Below are positions 49,673 to 56,899 of a stretch of DNA of 56,899 nt, in pieces. The notes below the pieces were generated by a model. It searched no databases and was not told where the DNA came from. It worked only from the letters and a program-made list of their open reading frames with translations. The DNA lies in the NCBI GenBank assembly GCA_946186915.1, contig CAMHOY010000016.1, positions 1-56,899 on the forward strand, written 5' to 3'. Within the stretch, counting starts at the first letter, position 1; each line of letters starts with the position of its first letter. The position numbers and the translations under genes are program-made. This DNA comes from an uncultured Bacteroidales bacterium (GTDB lineage: Bacteria > Bacteroidota > Bacteroidia > Bacteroidales > Paludibacteraceae).

Positions 49673-52600
49673 ATGAAACATTTCAAATTATGGAATACGC
49701 TCTGCGGATGGGTTGTGTTTGCGATCGCTGCAGCGACGTATCTCCTGACTATGGAGCCCACCGCTTCGTTCTGGGACTGCGGTGAGTTCATTTCCAGCGC
49801 CTGGAAACTGGACGTTGGACACCCGCCCGGAGCACCGTTTTTCATGCTCATGGGTCATTTCTTCAGTCTTTTTGCCTCGGACACGGCGCACGTGGCTATG
49901 TGCGTCAATGCCCTTTCGGCACTTGCGAGCGCGTTCACGATCCTCTTCCTTTTCTGGACCATTACCGCCCTCGCGAAGAAACTCGTGCAGCCTGATGAGT
50001 TATGGAAAGGCATCGCTTTGCTGGGTGCCGGCACCGTAGGTGCCCTCGCTTACACCTTCAGCGACACCTTCTGGTTCTCGGCTGTCGAAGGAGAAGTGTA
50101 CGCTTCGTCTTCCTTGTTCACGGCTGTTGTTTTCTGGCTCATCCTCAAGTGGGACGAACAGGCGGATGAAGAAGGCTCTGACAAATGGCTGATTCTCATC
50201 GCTTATCTGATGGGTCTGAGTATCGGTGTACACCTTTTGAACCTCCTGACTATTCCGGCGATCGGACTCGTCTATTACTTCCGCCGTTATGACTTCTCGT
50301 GGAAGGGAATGATCTATGCTTTTCTGGCTTCCTGCCTGGTCTTGCTGGTCATTCTGTACGGCATCATACCGGGCTTCCCGACACTCATCGGATGGTTCGA
50401 ACTGCTCTTTGTGAATGGCTTCGGATGTCCGTTCAATACGGGTATGTGGGTATGTCTTGTCCTGACTGTCGGATTCCTCGTCTGGGCGATTCTTTACACG
50501 AAGAAACGTTCGGATGCCGAGTACGAAGAGGCGAAAGGCAAAAATCTCTGGCGTTGGCTTAACACGGGAGTTCTGATGTTAACTGTCATCCTCATCGGGT
50601 ACAGTTCGTACGCTGCGCTCGTCATTCGTTCTAATGCCGACACCCCGATGGACCAGAACAGCCCCGACAATGTCTTCTCGCTCAAGTACTACCTCAACCG
50701 CGAGCAGTACGGCGATCGTCCGCTCTTCTACGGCCAGACATACAACGCTCCCGTCGAGTTGCGTATCGAAGGAAACATGTGCGTGCCGGTGGAGAAGAAA
50801 GGACATGCGCAGTATGCGCCCGCGCCGAAAGTGGAAGGCGAGAAAGACCATTATGTGATCACCGGCTACAAGACGGACTATCAGTATATGAAGCAGTTCT
50901 GCATGCTCTTCCCGCGTATGTATTCTTCGCAGGGAAGCCATGTGCAGGCATACAAGGAATGGGCGAACGTCAAGGGCAAACGTGTCCGTTATGAGTACTG
51001 CGGACAGCAGAAAACGGACTACTGTCCGACCTTCGGAGAAAACCTCCGGTTCTTCTTCCGCTATCAGGTGAACTTCATGTACTGGCGCTATTTCATGTGG
51101 AACTTTGTGGGACGCCAGAACGACCTGCAGTCCTATGGCGACATCACCAAAGGAAACTGGATCTCCGGTATTCCGTTCATCGACAATGCCATGTTGGGTG
51201 ATCAGGACTTGCTGCCTACCGAACTCAAGGAGAACAAGGGACATAATGTCTATTATTTCCTGCCGCTTCTCCTTGGTGTCATCGGTATCGTATGGCAGTG
51301 CGGAAAACGCAACGCAAAGGGTGAAGGCGAAGGATGGAAGAACTTCACGTTGACCTTCCTCCTCTTCTTCCTCACGGGCTTGGCGATTGTGTTGTACCTC
51401 AACCAGACGCCGTACCAGCCGCGTGAGCGAGACTATGCTTATGCGGGTTCGTTCTATGCTTTCTGTATCTGGATCGGTCTCGGTGTGTTGGCGCTCATCG
51501 ACTGGATCAATAGTGCGCTGAAGAGCGAAACGGGTAAGACCTGCGTAGCCATCGCTGCTTCCTTGCTCTGCTTAGGTGTTCCGGCACTCATGGCGCAGCA
51601 GAACTGGGACGACCACGACCGGTCACAGCGTTACTCCTGCCGGGACTTCGGTGCCAACTACCTCAAGTCTTGCGAGACGCAGGCTATCCTGTTCTCCAAC
51701 GGCGATAACGACACCTTCCCCTTATGGTACAATCAAGAGGTTGAAGAGGTCGGAACGGACATCCGTGTCTGCAACCTCTCGTATCTTCAGACTGACTGGT
51801 ACATCGCGCAGATGAAGCGCCCGTACTACGACTCGAAGGCATTGCCTATCTCTTGGGAATACAAGGATTACATGCCAGGTGCGAATGAGATTGCCCGTGT
51901 CGATAACCGTCTGGGTCAACCCATCTCCGTGGAGAAAGCCTTTAACTTCCTCCGCTCCGATGACCCGCGTACGAAGACGCGCGAAGGAGACAACTACTTA
52001 CCTTCCGACCAACTCTACGTGGAGACACCCGATGGAGAACAGATTATGATCCAGAAGAAACGAATGTATACCCGTTCGCAGATGATGATCATGGAGATGC
52101 TCTCTACCAACAAATGGGAGCGACCCATCTATTTCTGCGCTACCGTAGGTAATGATTATTATCTGGGTCTTGAACCGTACATGGAACTGACGGGTCTCAC
52201 CTACCAGATCACGCCGACTCGCAGTCGTGACGGACAACCCCGCGTCAACACGGAGAAGATGTACGAGAATATGATGCACAAGTTCGCATACGGCAACATG
52301 AATATCCCGGGCATCTATATCGACGAAAACCTCATGCGTATGTGTCGCACGCACCGGATGATGTTTGCCCAACTGGCAGAACAACTCATCCGCGAGAACC
52401 AACGCGACAAAGCTCTTGAGGTGCTCGATTTCTCCGAAGAACAACTGCCTGGCTATAACATTCCGTACGACTATACTTCCGCTTCCATGGCGCAGATGTA
52501 TTTCCTCTTGCATCAGGATGAGAAAGCACTCGCCATCATGGATGAGGTTGCGAAGACCTGCGTGGAGTACCTGCGCTTTGCGCAGTCTCTCGACCGTCGC

Positions 52601-52738
52601 CAGCGTCAAGTCATGGAATCGACTACCGGCCGTGAAGCAGCCATCTTGAGTTATGTGCTCCAGACCTGCGAACGCTTCGGACAGTCGGAATTTGTAGATA
52701 AATATTATCCGGAATACGCTGCTTATGTTAACAATTAA
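49673..52738 (+). CDS. DUF2723 (TMEM260-like) membrane protein
   Basis: 1021 residues. The N-terminal half has about ten membrane helices and the DUF2723 signature TMEPTASFWDCGEFISSAWK with DVGHPPGAPFFM, an acidic pattern shared with GT-C protein O-mannosyltransferases. Human TMEM260 is an O-mannosyltransferase, so a role in protein glycosylation at the envelope is plausible. The C-terminal half (about 620-1021) is soluble with PYQPRERDYAYAGSFY and a helical TPR-like end. It overlaps the CobW gene by 14 bases. Confidence 0.9.
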   Translation: MKHFKLWNTLCGWVVFAIAAATYLLTMEPTASFWDCGEFISSAWKLDVGHPPGAPFFMLMGHFFSLFASDTAHVAMCVNALSALASAFTILFLFWTITALAKKLVQPDELWKGIALLGAGTVGALAYTFSDTFWFSAVEGEVYASSSLFTAVVFWLILKWDEQADEEGSDKWLILIAYLMGLSIGVHLLNLLTIPAIGLVYYFRRYDFSWKGMIYAFLASCLVLLVILYGIIPGFPTLIGWFELLFVNGFGCPFNTGMWVCLVLTVGFLVWAILYTKKRSDAEYEEAKGKNLWRWLNTGVLMLTVILIGYSSYAALVIRSNADTPMDQNSPDNVFSLKYYLNREQYGDRPLFYGQTYNAPVELRIEGNMCVPVEKKGHAQYAPAPKVEGEKDHYVITGYKTDYQYMKQFCMLFPRMYSSQGSHVQAYKEWANVKGKRVRYEYCGQQKTDYCPTFGENLRFFFRYQVNFMYWRYFMWNFVGRQNDLQSYGDITKGNWISGIPFIDNAMLGDQDLLPTELKENKGHNVYYFLPLLLGVIGIVWQCGKRNAKGEGEGWKNFTLTFLLFFLTGLAIVLYLNQTPYQPRERDYAYAGSFYAFCIWIGLGVLALIDWINSALKSETGKTCVAIAASLLCLGVPALMAQQNWDDHDRSQRYSCRDFGANYLKSCETQAILFSNGDNDTFPLWYNQEVEEVGTDIRVCNLSYLQTDWYIAQMKRPYYDSKALPISWEYKDYMPGANEIARVDNRLGQPISVEKAFNFLRSDDPRTKTREGDNYLPSDQLYVETPDGEQIMIQKKRMYTRSQMMIMEMLSTNKWERPIYFCATVGNDYYLGLEPYMELTGLTYQITPTRSRDGQPRVNTEKMYENMMHKFAYGNMNIPGIYIDENLMRMCRTHRMMFAQLAEQLIRENQRDKALEVLDFSEEQLPGYNIPYDYTSASMAQMYFLLHQDEKALAIMDEVAKTCVEYLRFAQSLDRRQRQVMESTTGREAAILSYVLQTCERFGQSEFVDKYYPEYAAYVNN

Positions 52739-53960
52739 TAAAATACCGGTTTTGCTGCTCACGGGTTATCTCGGGAGTGGCAAAACCACACTTTTAAACC
52801 GCATTCTGACGAATACCAAAGGAATCCGTTTTGCGGTGATTGTCAATGATATAGGAGAAGTGAACATAGACGCTTCACTGATCCAGCAGGGCGGGGTAGT
52901 CAGCCAAAACGATGACAGCCTCGTTGCCCTACAGAACGGTTGTATATGTTGCTCTCTGAAAATGGATCTTGTTTCGCAACTGCACGACCTCGCCGCACAA
53001 AAAGCCTATGACTACATCGTCATCGAGGCTTCGGGTATTTGTGAACCTGCGCCAATCGCCCAAACACTCTGCAGTTACGCGCAGATGGTGCCGCAGTTCG
53101 CGCAAGACGGACTGCCGGTTCTCGACTGTATCTGCGCTGTGGTGGACGCGCTGCGTCTGAGGGATGAGTTCAATGGGGGCGATGCTTTGGCGCATTATGT
53201 GCCCAAAGAAGAGGACCTTGAGGCGTTGGTCATCGAGCAGATAGAGTTCTGTAACATCATCCTGCTCAACAAGGCCGCTGAAGTGGCTCCCGAGGAGTTG
53301 GAACATATCAAATCCATCATCCGGGCTATCCAACCGAAGGCGGAGATCATCGAGACGAACTACTGTGACGTGGATCTCGACAAACTGCTCAATACGCATC
53401 TCTTTGACTTTGACCGCACGGCGACTTCCGCTACATGGATTCAGGAAGTAGAGGATGCCCGCCATCACCATGACGATGATGACCATGATGATGACGACGA
53501 TGATGACGAGGAGGAGCATGAACACGATCATGATGAGCATGAACATCATCACCATCATCATGACCATGACCACGAAGGGCATGACCACCTCGCGGAATTC
53601 GGCATTGACACCTATGTATATTACGCGCGCAAGCCGTTCGACCTCGGACTCTTCGACGAGTTCGTTGCGGCTCATTGGCCGAAGAATGTATTGCGCTGCA
53701 AAGGAATGTGTTATTTTGCTGAAGAATACGACATGTGTTATCTCTTCGAGCAGGCAGGGCGGCAGTTCAATCTCCGCAAAGCCGGCGAATGGTTCGCTAC
53801 CATGCCCAAGGAAGAATTGATGCAACTCATGGCGGACGATCCCCAACTGCGCAAAGACTGGGACGACCAATACGGAGACCGCATGCAGAAACTCGTCTTC
53901 ATCGGCCAGCATCTTGACAAAAACGCCCTCAAAGAGGCTTTGGATAACTGCCTGCAATGA
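52725..53960 (+). CDS. CobW-family (G3E) metallochaperone GTPase
   Basis: 411 residues. Walker A GYLGSGKT (14-21), the metal-binding CxCC motif GCICC (73-76), NKAAEV in the NKxD position, and a C-terminal CobW_C domain. Between the domains (about 245-290) lies a stretch almost purely of His, Asp and Glu, typical of zinc- or cobalt-handling members but longer than usual. The reading frame overlaps the DUF2723 gene by 14 bases and the thioesterase gene by four (ATGA). The target protein is unknown; no zinc-uptake regulator site was seen. Confidence 0.93.
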   Translation: MLTINKIPVLLLTGYLGSGKTTLLNRILTNTKGIRFAVIVNDIGEVNIDASLIQQGGVVSQNDDSLVALQNGCICCSLKMDLVSQLHDLAAQKAYDYIVIEASGICEPAPIAQTLCSYAQMVPQFAQDGLPVLDCICAVVDALRLRDEFNGGDALAHYVPKEEDLEALVIEQIEFCNIILLNKAAEVAPEELEHIKSIIRAIQPKAEIIETNYCDVDLDKLLNTHLFDFDRTATSATWIQEVEDARHHHDDDDHDDDDDDDEEEHEHDHDEHEHHHHHHDHDHEGHDHLAEFGIDTYVYYARKPFDLGLFDEFVAAHWPKNVLRCKGMCYFAEEYDMCYLFEQAGRQFNLRKAGEWFATMPKEELMQLMADDPQLRKDWDDQYGDRMQKLVFIGQHLDKNALKEALDNCLQ

Positions 53961-54463
53961 AACGAATTATCAATCCTTGGACACATACGCCCGGATATAA
54001 CTGTTTTGGCTGTAGTCCGGACAACCCGATAGGAACGCAGATGCGTTTCTTCGAAGACGGCGATAGTATCGTCTCCATTTGGCGGCCTACGCAGAACCAT
54101 CAGTCGTGGGTCAACACCCTTCACGGCGGAGTGCAAGCCGTTCTCTTGGACGAAGTATGCGGATGGGTAGTCTTTCATCTCCTCAAGACTGCCGGCGTCA
54201 CGGCGAAGATGGAGATGCGCTATCATAAACCCGTCTCCACGCTGCAGGACTACATCAAACTGCGCGGATCCCTTGTAGAGATGCGCCGGAATGTAGCTAT
54301 CGTAAAAGGAGAACTCTTTTCCGCTGACGGAGAATTGCTCTGCGAATGTACCTGCACGTACTTCACGTTCCCACAGGAGAAAGCGAAAGAGACGATGGGC
54401 TATTTACCCTCTACGGTTGAGGAAAAAGACTATTCGTGGGAAGAAGCTATTTCACTTTTCTGA
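53957..54463 (+). CDS. PaaI-type hotdog thioesterase
   Basis: 168 residues. GYNCFGCSPDNPIGTQMRF opens the protein and NTLHGGVQAVLLDEVCGW is the hotdog helix with the HGG motif of PaaI/4HBT acyl-CoA thioesterases. The substrate is unknown. It is coupled to the CobW gene (ATGA) and converges with the O-methyltransferase gene, overlapping it by 17 bases with no terminator between. Confidence 0.86.
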   Translation: MKRIINPWTHTPGYNCFGCSPDNPIGTQMRFFEDGDSIVSIWRPTQNHQSWVNTLHGGVQAVLLDEVCGWVVFHLLKTAGVTAKMEMRYHKPVSTLQDYIKLRGSLVEMRRNVAIVKGELFSADGELLCECTCTYFTFPQEKAKETMGYLPSTVEEKDYSWEEAISLF

Positions 54464-55103
54464 TCAACGTTAGTCCGTCACGTAATGGGAGGATGACTTG
54501 CTCAAAGCGGTCATCCTCTTTTACTTTGTCGTTGAAAGCCCTCAGCCCCAAAGTCTGTTTGTCTTTGTTGTACGCCGGGTCGATGATATGTCCGTCCCAG
54601 AGCGTGTTGTCTGCCAATATAAAACCACCAACGGGCACCAAGGGATAAACCAAGTCCAAGTACGCGCAGTACTCCCGTTTGTCAGCGTCGATAAAGACAA
54701 GGTCGTAAAGCGCTTCTCTGTTTATTGCTTCGCGTTTATTGCCTTCGGCGTTTAGGACTTCTTTGCAATCACCAATGCGCAATTCTATTCGCTCGCATAG
54801 AGGTGAGCGCGATAAATTGCGTCTTATTGTATCTTCCAGTTCGTCGTTGTGCTCGATCGTCACCAGTCTCCCGTCTTCCGCCAACCCTTCCGCCAGACAC
54901 AGCGCACTATAACCCGTGAACGTACCCAACTCCAAGATGCGTTTCGGACGAATCATCCAACTCAGCATACTTAACACGCGACCCTGCACATGACCACTCA
55001 ACATATGAGGATTTAATATATGAACGTGCGTGTCGCGCGTGATATGCTCCAAAACGGCGTTTTCGGGGCTCGAATGAACAGAAATATACTCGTCAAGTGT
55101 CAT
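54447..55103 (-). CDS. Class I SAM-dependent O-methyltransferase (family 3)
   Basis: 218 residues from ATG 55103; the longer frame crosses the promoter. ILELGTFTGYSALCLAEGL is SAM-binding motif I, IEHNDELE motif II, LVFIDADKREY and ADNTLWDG the metal-site residues of catechol/caffeoyl-CoA-type enzymes. The substrate is unknown. Residues about 116-128 (VLNAEGNKREAIN), between GDCKE and LYDLVFID, are encoded by GTTTA-minihairpin repeats. Confidence 0.92.
   Translation of the reverse strand: MTLDEYISVHSSPENAVLEHITRDTHVHILNPHMLSGHVQGRVLSMLSWMIRPKRILELGTFTGYSALCLAEGLAEDGRLVTIEHNDELEDTIRRNLSRSPLCERIELRIGDCKEVLNAEGNKREAINREALYDLVFIDADKREYCAYLDLVYPLVPVGGFILADNTLWDGHIIDPAYNKDKQTLGLRAFNDKVKEDDRFEQVILPLRDGLTLIRKVK
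54720..54756. repeat. GTTTA-minihairpin repeats inside the O-methyltransferase gene
   Basis: GTTTATT-GC-TTC-GC (54720-54733), GTTTATT-GCC-TTC-GGC (54734-54749), GTTTAGG (54750-54756). The words match the array after glyA (28443-28519). On the coding strand each carries TAA, always out of frame. Confidence 0.85.
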
Positions 55104-55122
55104 ATTGTTACGAAATTTGATG

Positions 55123-55152
55123 CAAAAGTAGAAAAAAATTTGCACATATCAA
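55123..55152 (-). promoter_or_regulatory. Promoter of the O-methyltransferase gene
   Basis: On the minus strand TTG (55150-55152), 19 bases, TACTTTTG (55123-55130). It interlocks with the divergent Lrp promoter. Confidence 0.65.
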
Positions 55153-55170
55153 AATAAATTACTAATTTTG
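55140..55170 (+). promoter_or_regulatory. Promoter of the Lrp-type regulator gene
   Basis: TTG (55140-55142), 20 bases, TAATTTTG (55163-55170). Its -33 overlaps the spacer of the opposite promoter, so the regulator could control both. Confidence 0.75.
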
Positions 55171-55199
55171 CAAGCAAATTAAATCATTTTATCAAAATA

Positions 55200-55658
55200 A
55201 TGGAAAAAATTGACGAGTTGGACCGTAAAATCCTCAAGATTATTACCAAGAGTGCCCGCATTCCGTTCAAGGATGTTGCGGAGCAGTGCGGAGTGAGCCG
55301 TGCAGCTGTTCATCAGCGCGTACAGAAGATGTTTGATAATGGTGTCATCACCGGTTCCAGTTACCATGTACAGCCGAAGATGTTGGGATACCAGCTCTGT
55401 GTGTATATCGGAATTGCCATGGAGAAAGCCTCCATGTACAACCAGGTTATCGCGGCGTTGGACAAAATACCAGAAGTGGTCGAAGCACAATATACCTTAG
55501 GTGCATTCGGACTGCTGATCAAGGTCTATGCCCATGACAACGAGCATCTGTTGTGGATCCTGAATACGAAGATTCAGGAAATACCGGGAGTAGCGAACAC
55601 TACGACTCTTACGGCTCTCGCACAACCTATCTATCGTCAATTACCGATCGAAGTTTGA
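55200..55658 (+). CDS. Lrp/AsnC family transcriptional regulator
   Basis: 152 residues. Helix-turn-helix at about 5-55 (KIDELDRKILKIITKSARIP, then VAEQCGVSRAAVHQRVQKM) and the C-terminal RAM ligand domain (about 70-148: GIAMEKASMYNQVIAALDKI). These proteins sense amino acids and often repress their own gene. It is divergent from the O-methyltransferase gene and three bases before trpS, so it may link to tryptophan or amino-acid supply; this is inference. Confidence 0.93.
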   Translation: MEKIDELDRKILKIITKSARIPFKDVAEQCGVSRAAVHQRVQKMFDNGVITGSSYHVQPKMLGYQLCVYIGIAMEKASMYNQVIAALDKIPEVVEAQYTLGAFGLLIKVYAHDNEHLLWILNTKIQEIPGVANTTTLTALAQPIYRQLPIEV

Positions 55659-55661
55659 CAT

Positions 55662-56651
55662 ATGGAACGCGTCATTAGTGGAATACGGCCTACGGGAAAT
55701 TTGCACCTCGGTAATTATTTCGGGGCGGTGAAGAGTTTTGTGAAGATGCAGGACGAGTACGACTGTATGTTTTTCATTGCTGACTGGCACTCTTTGACTA
55801 CGCATCCCACACCCGAGAATATACGCAATTCCGTCAAGACAATCCTCAGCGAATATCTCGCCTGCGGAATTGATCCGCAGAAAGCACCGATATACGTCCA
55901 GTCGGATGTCAAACAGGTGTTGGAACTGTACCTGTACCTCAATATGAACGCTTATCTGGGCGAACTTGAGCGCGTTACTTCCTTCAAAGAAAAGGTACGC
56001 AAACAACCCGATAATGTCAACGCAGGACTGCTCACTTATCCATGCCTCATGGCGGCGGATATCCTCATGCACAAAGCGGATAAAGTGCCCGTAGGAAAGG
56101 ACCAGGAACAGAACATGGAAATGGCACGGCTCTTCGCACGTAGATTCGATAGAATCTATAATGTCGAGTATTTCAAAGAACCGCAGTCTTTCCATTTCGC
56201 CGACAAGGCGGTCAAAGTGCCGGGTCTGGATGGTACGGGAAAGATGGGTAAATCCGAAGGAAACTGCCTCTATCTCTGCGACGATGAGAAGACCGTCACC
56301 AAGAAGATTATGCGCGCGGTGACCGATCAGGGACCGACCCAACTCAATCAGGAGAAACCCGAAGTGATACAAAACCTCTTCACGCTCTGCGAACTGCTCT
56401 GCGGACCCGAGGCGACCGAGTACTATAATGACCTCTACAACCGCATGGAGATCCGTTATGGAGACATGAAGAAACAGATGGCGGCAGATGCCAACAAACT
56501 GCTGGCACCGATACGCGAGAAGATCCTTGCATATTCATCCGATGATGCCTTCCTTGAGCGCATTATGCGGGAGGGTGCAGAGAAAGCTGCGGCACGAGCA
56601 GAGAAAACCATCGAAGAGGTACGCGAGATCATCGGTTTTAGAAAAATATGA
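55662..56651 (+). CDS. trpS: Tryptophanyl-tRNA synthetase
   Basis: 329 residues, normal for bacterial TrpRS. It charges tRNA-Trp. Class I signatures are GNLHLGNYFGAV (HIGH-like) and GKMGKSEGN (KMSKS-like); the TGxxPTGxLHLG-type start is MERVISGIRPTG. It follows the Lrp gene by three bases, and its stop overlaps the next ATG (ATGA). Confidence 0.97.
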   Translation: MERVISGIRPTGNLHLGNYFGAVKSFVKMQDEYDCMFFIADWHSLTTHPTPENIRNSVKTILSEYLACGIDPQKAPIYVQSDVKQVLELYLYLNMNAYLGELERVTSFKEKVRKQPDNVNAGLLTYPCLMAADILMHKADKVPVGKDQEQNMEMARLFARRFDRIYNVEYFKEPQSFHFADKAVKVPGLDGTGKMGKSEGNCLYLCDDEKTVTKKIMRAVTDQGPTQLNQEKPEVIQNLFTLCELLCGPEATEYYNDLYNRMEIRYGDMKKQMAADANKLLAPIREKILAYSSDDAFLERIMREGAEKAAARAEKTIEEVREIIGFRKI

Positions 56652-56899
56652 TAAAATCTAATAAAATAGGCAAATCCGTCTCCCTCCTTTTAGGGAGGGC
56701 CGGGGTAGGCTTCCTATTCCTGGCTTTCACCGCCTGCTCTACCGTGCAAAACGTCCCCATCGACGATGCCTATTATTCGCCGGCGATAGAGAAGGGCGAT
56801 CTGCCTACTCCGAGTATTCCGGTGACGCATGTTAATCAGACTACTCAGACTACTCAGACTACTCAGACTACTCAGACTACTCAGACTACTCAGACTACT
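56648..56899 (+). CDS. N-terminal part of a lipoprotein with TQT repeats, cut by the window edge
   Basis: 84 codons are visible. ATG overlaps the trpS stop. The signal (hydrophobic FLFLAFTAC, lipobox with Cys 34) predicts a lipoprotein with an unusually long N-region, part of which (SVSLLLGRAGVG) is encoded by a palindrome-containing stretch at 56682-56710. After a short acidic part (IDDAYYSPAIEKGD) and TPSIPV, the frame enters a 9-base tandem repeat read as TQT. The remainder lies outside, so the function is unknown. Confidence 0.8.
   Translation, partial: MIKSNKIGKSVSLLLGRAGVGFLFLAFTACSTVQNVPIDDAYYSPAIEKGDLPTPSIPVTHVNQTTQTTQTTQTTQTTQTTQTT
56682..56699. repeat. GC-rich palindrome in the signal-peptide coding region
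   Basis: CCCTCC, loop TTTTAG, GGAGGG, followed by CCGGGGTAGG. It resembles small REP-like palindromes and lies in frame within the signal-peptide codons. Confidence 0.6.
56837..56899 (+). repeat. Seven or more perfect 9-base repeats
   Basis: CAGACTACT repeated seven times up to the window end with no mismatch. Encodes (QTT)n. The true copy number is unknown because the sequence stops inside the array. Confidence 0.98.

Overview
The window is a chromosomal segment of a member of the Bacteroidota, most likely an uncultured gut-type Bacteroidales. Four things point there. At least 13 promoters fit the Bacteroidota sigma pattern, with a TTG near -33, about 20 bases, then TAnnTTTG. Shine-Dalgarno sites are mostly absent. 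A TonB-dependent receptor is paired with a lipoprotein. Families typical of the phylum are present (DUF1573, DUF2723, DUF4837, DUF5689, class-C monotopic phosphoglycosyl transferase, Lrp and AraC types). About 49 protein genes and one tRNA are supported. No phage, insertion sequence, CRISPR or toxin-antitoxin locus is visible.

Layout. 1-2838: a partial minus-strand gene, a small lipoprotein and an outer-membrane beta-barrel. 2966-3039: tRNA-His. 3128-16492: a compact minus-strand cluster read rel, DUF1573, meaB, dnaB, asnS, TonB receptor, DUF5689 lipoprotein, cvpA, folK. 16493-16889: a divergent regulatory region. 16890-26357: plus-strand amiC, mlaD-like, dnaA, HPr-kinase-like gene, mtaB, pheS, Ig-like lipoprotein, pnuC. 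dnaA has an AT-rich upstream region that may be the origin. 26375-34802: DUF4837 lipoprotein, AraC regulator, glyA, cdd, lptF/G-like, ribBA and a Ser/Gly/Arg-rich secreted protein. 34889-49416: one tightly packed 14-gene minus-strand operon for a surface polysaccharide (two NDP-sugar dehydrogenases, Wzx, Wzy, four glycosyltransferases, GNAT, DegT aminotransferase, phosphoglycosyl transferase) that continues without a break into serB, ftsY and aspA. 49673-56899: DUF2723 membrane protein, CobW GTPase, thioesterase, O-methyltransferase, Lrp regulator, trpS and a truncated lipoprotein.

Most unusual feature. The segment is peppered with short tandem arrays of 7- or 8-base words, plus some 9- and 11-base ones. 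The same word families occur in two settings. Between genes they often fill the whole gap, supply the stop codon of the upstream gene (amiC, rel, glyA, pnuC, the short dehydrogenase) or abut a start codon (meaB, mlaD). Inside genes they lie in loops or linkers (folK, rel, ribBA, pnuC, mlaD, HPr-kinase-like, mtaB, O-methyltransferase). Because each word carries TGA, TAA or TAG and its length is not a multiple of three, an uninterrupted array closes all three frames. In folK, rel, ribBA and pnuC the units whose stop triplet falls in the reading frame carry a base change (CAG, TTA, TTA, TCA), while out-of-frame units keep TGA or TAG. A second family, tandem GTTTA-plus-minihairpin units with covarying stems, lies after glyA and reappears inside the O-methyltransferase gene. 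The arrays resemble in style the short tandemly repeated repetitive sequences of cyanobacteria, but I cannot assign them to a named Bacteroidota element.
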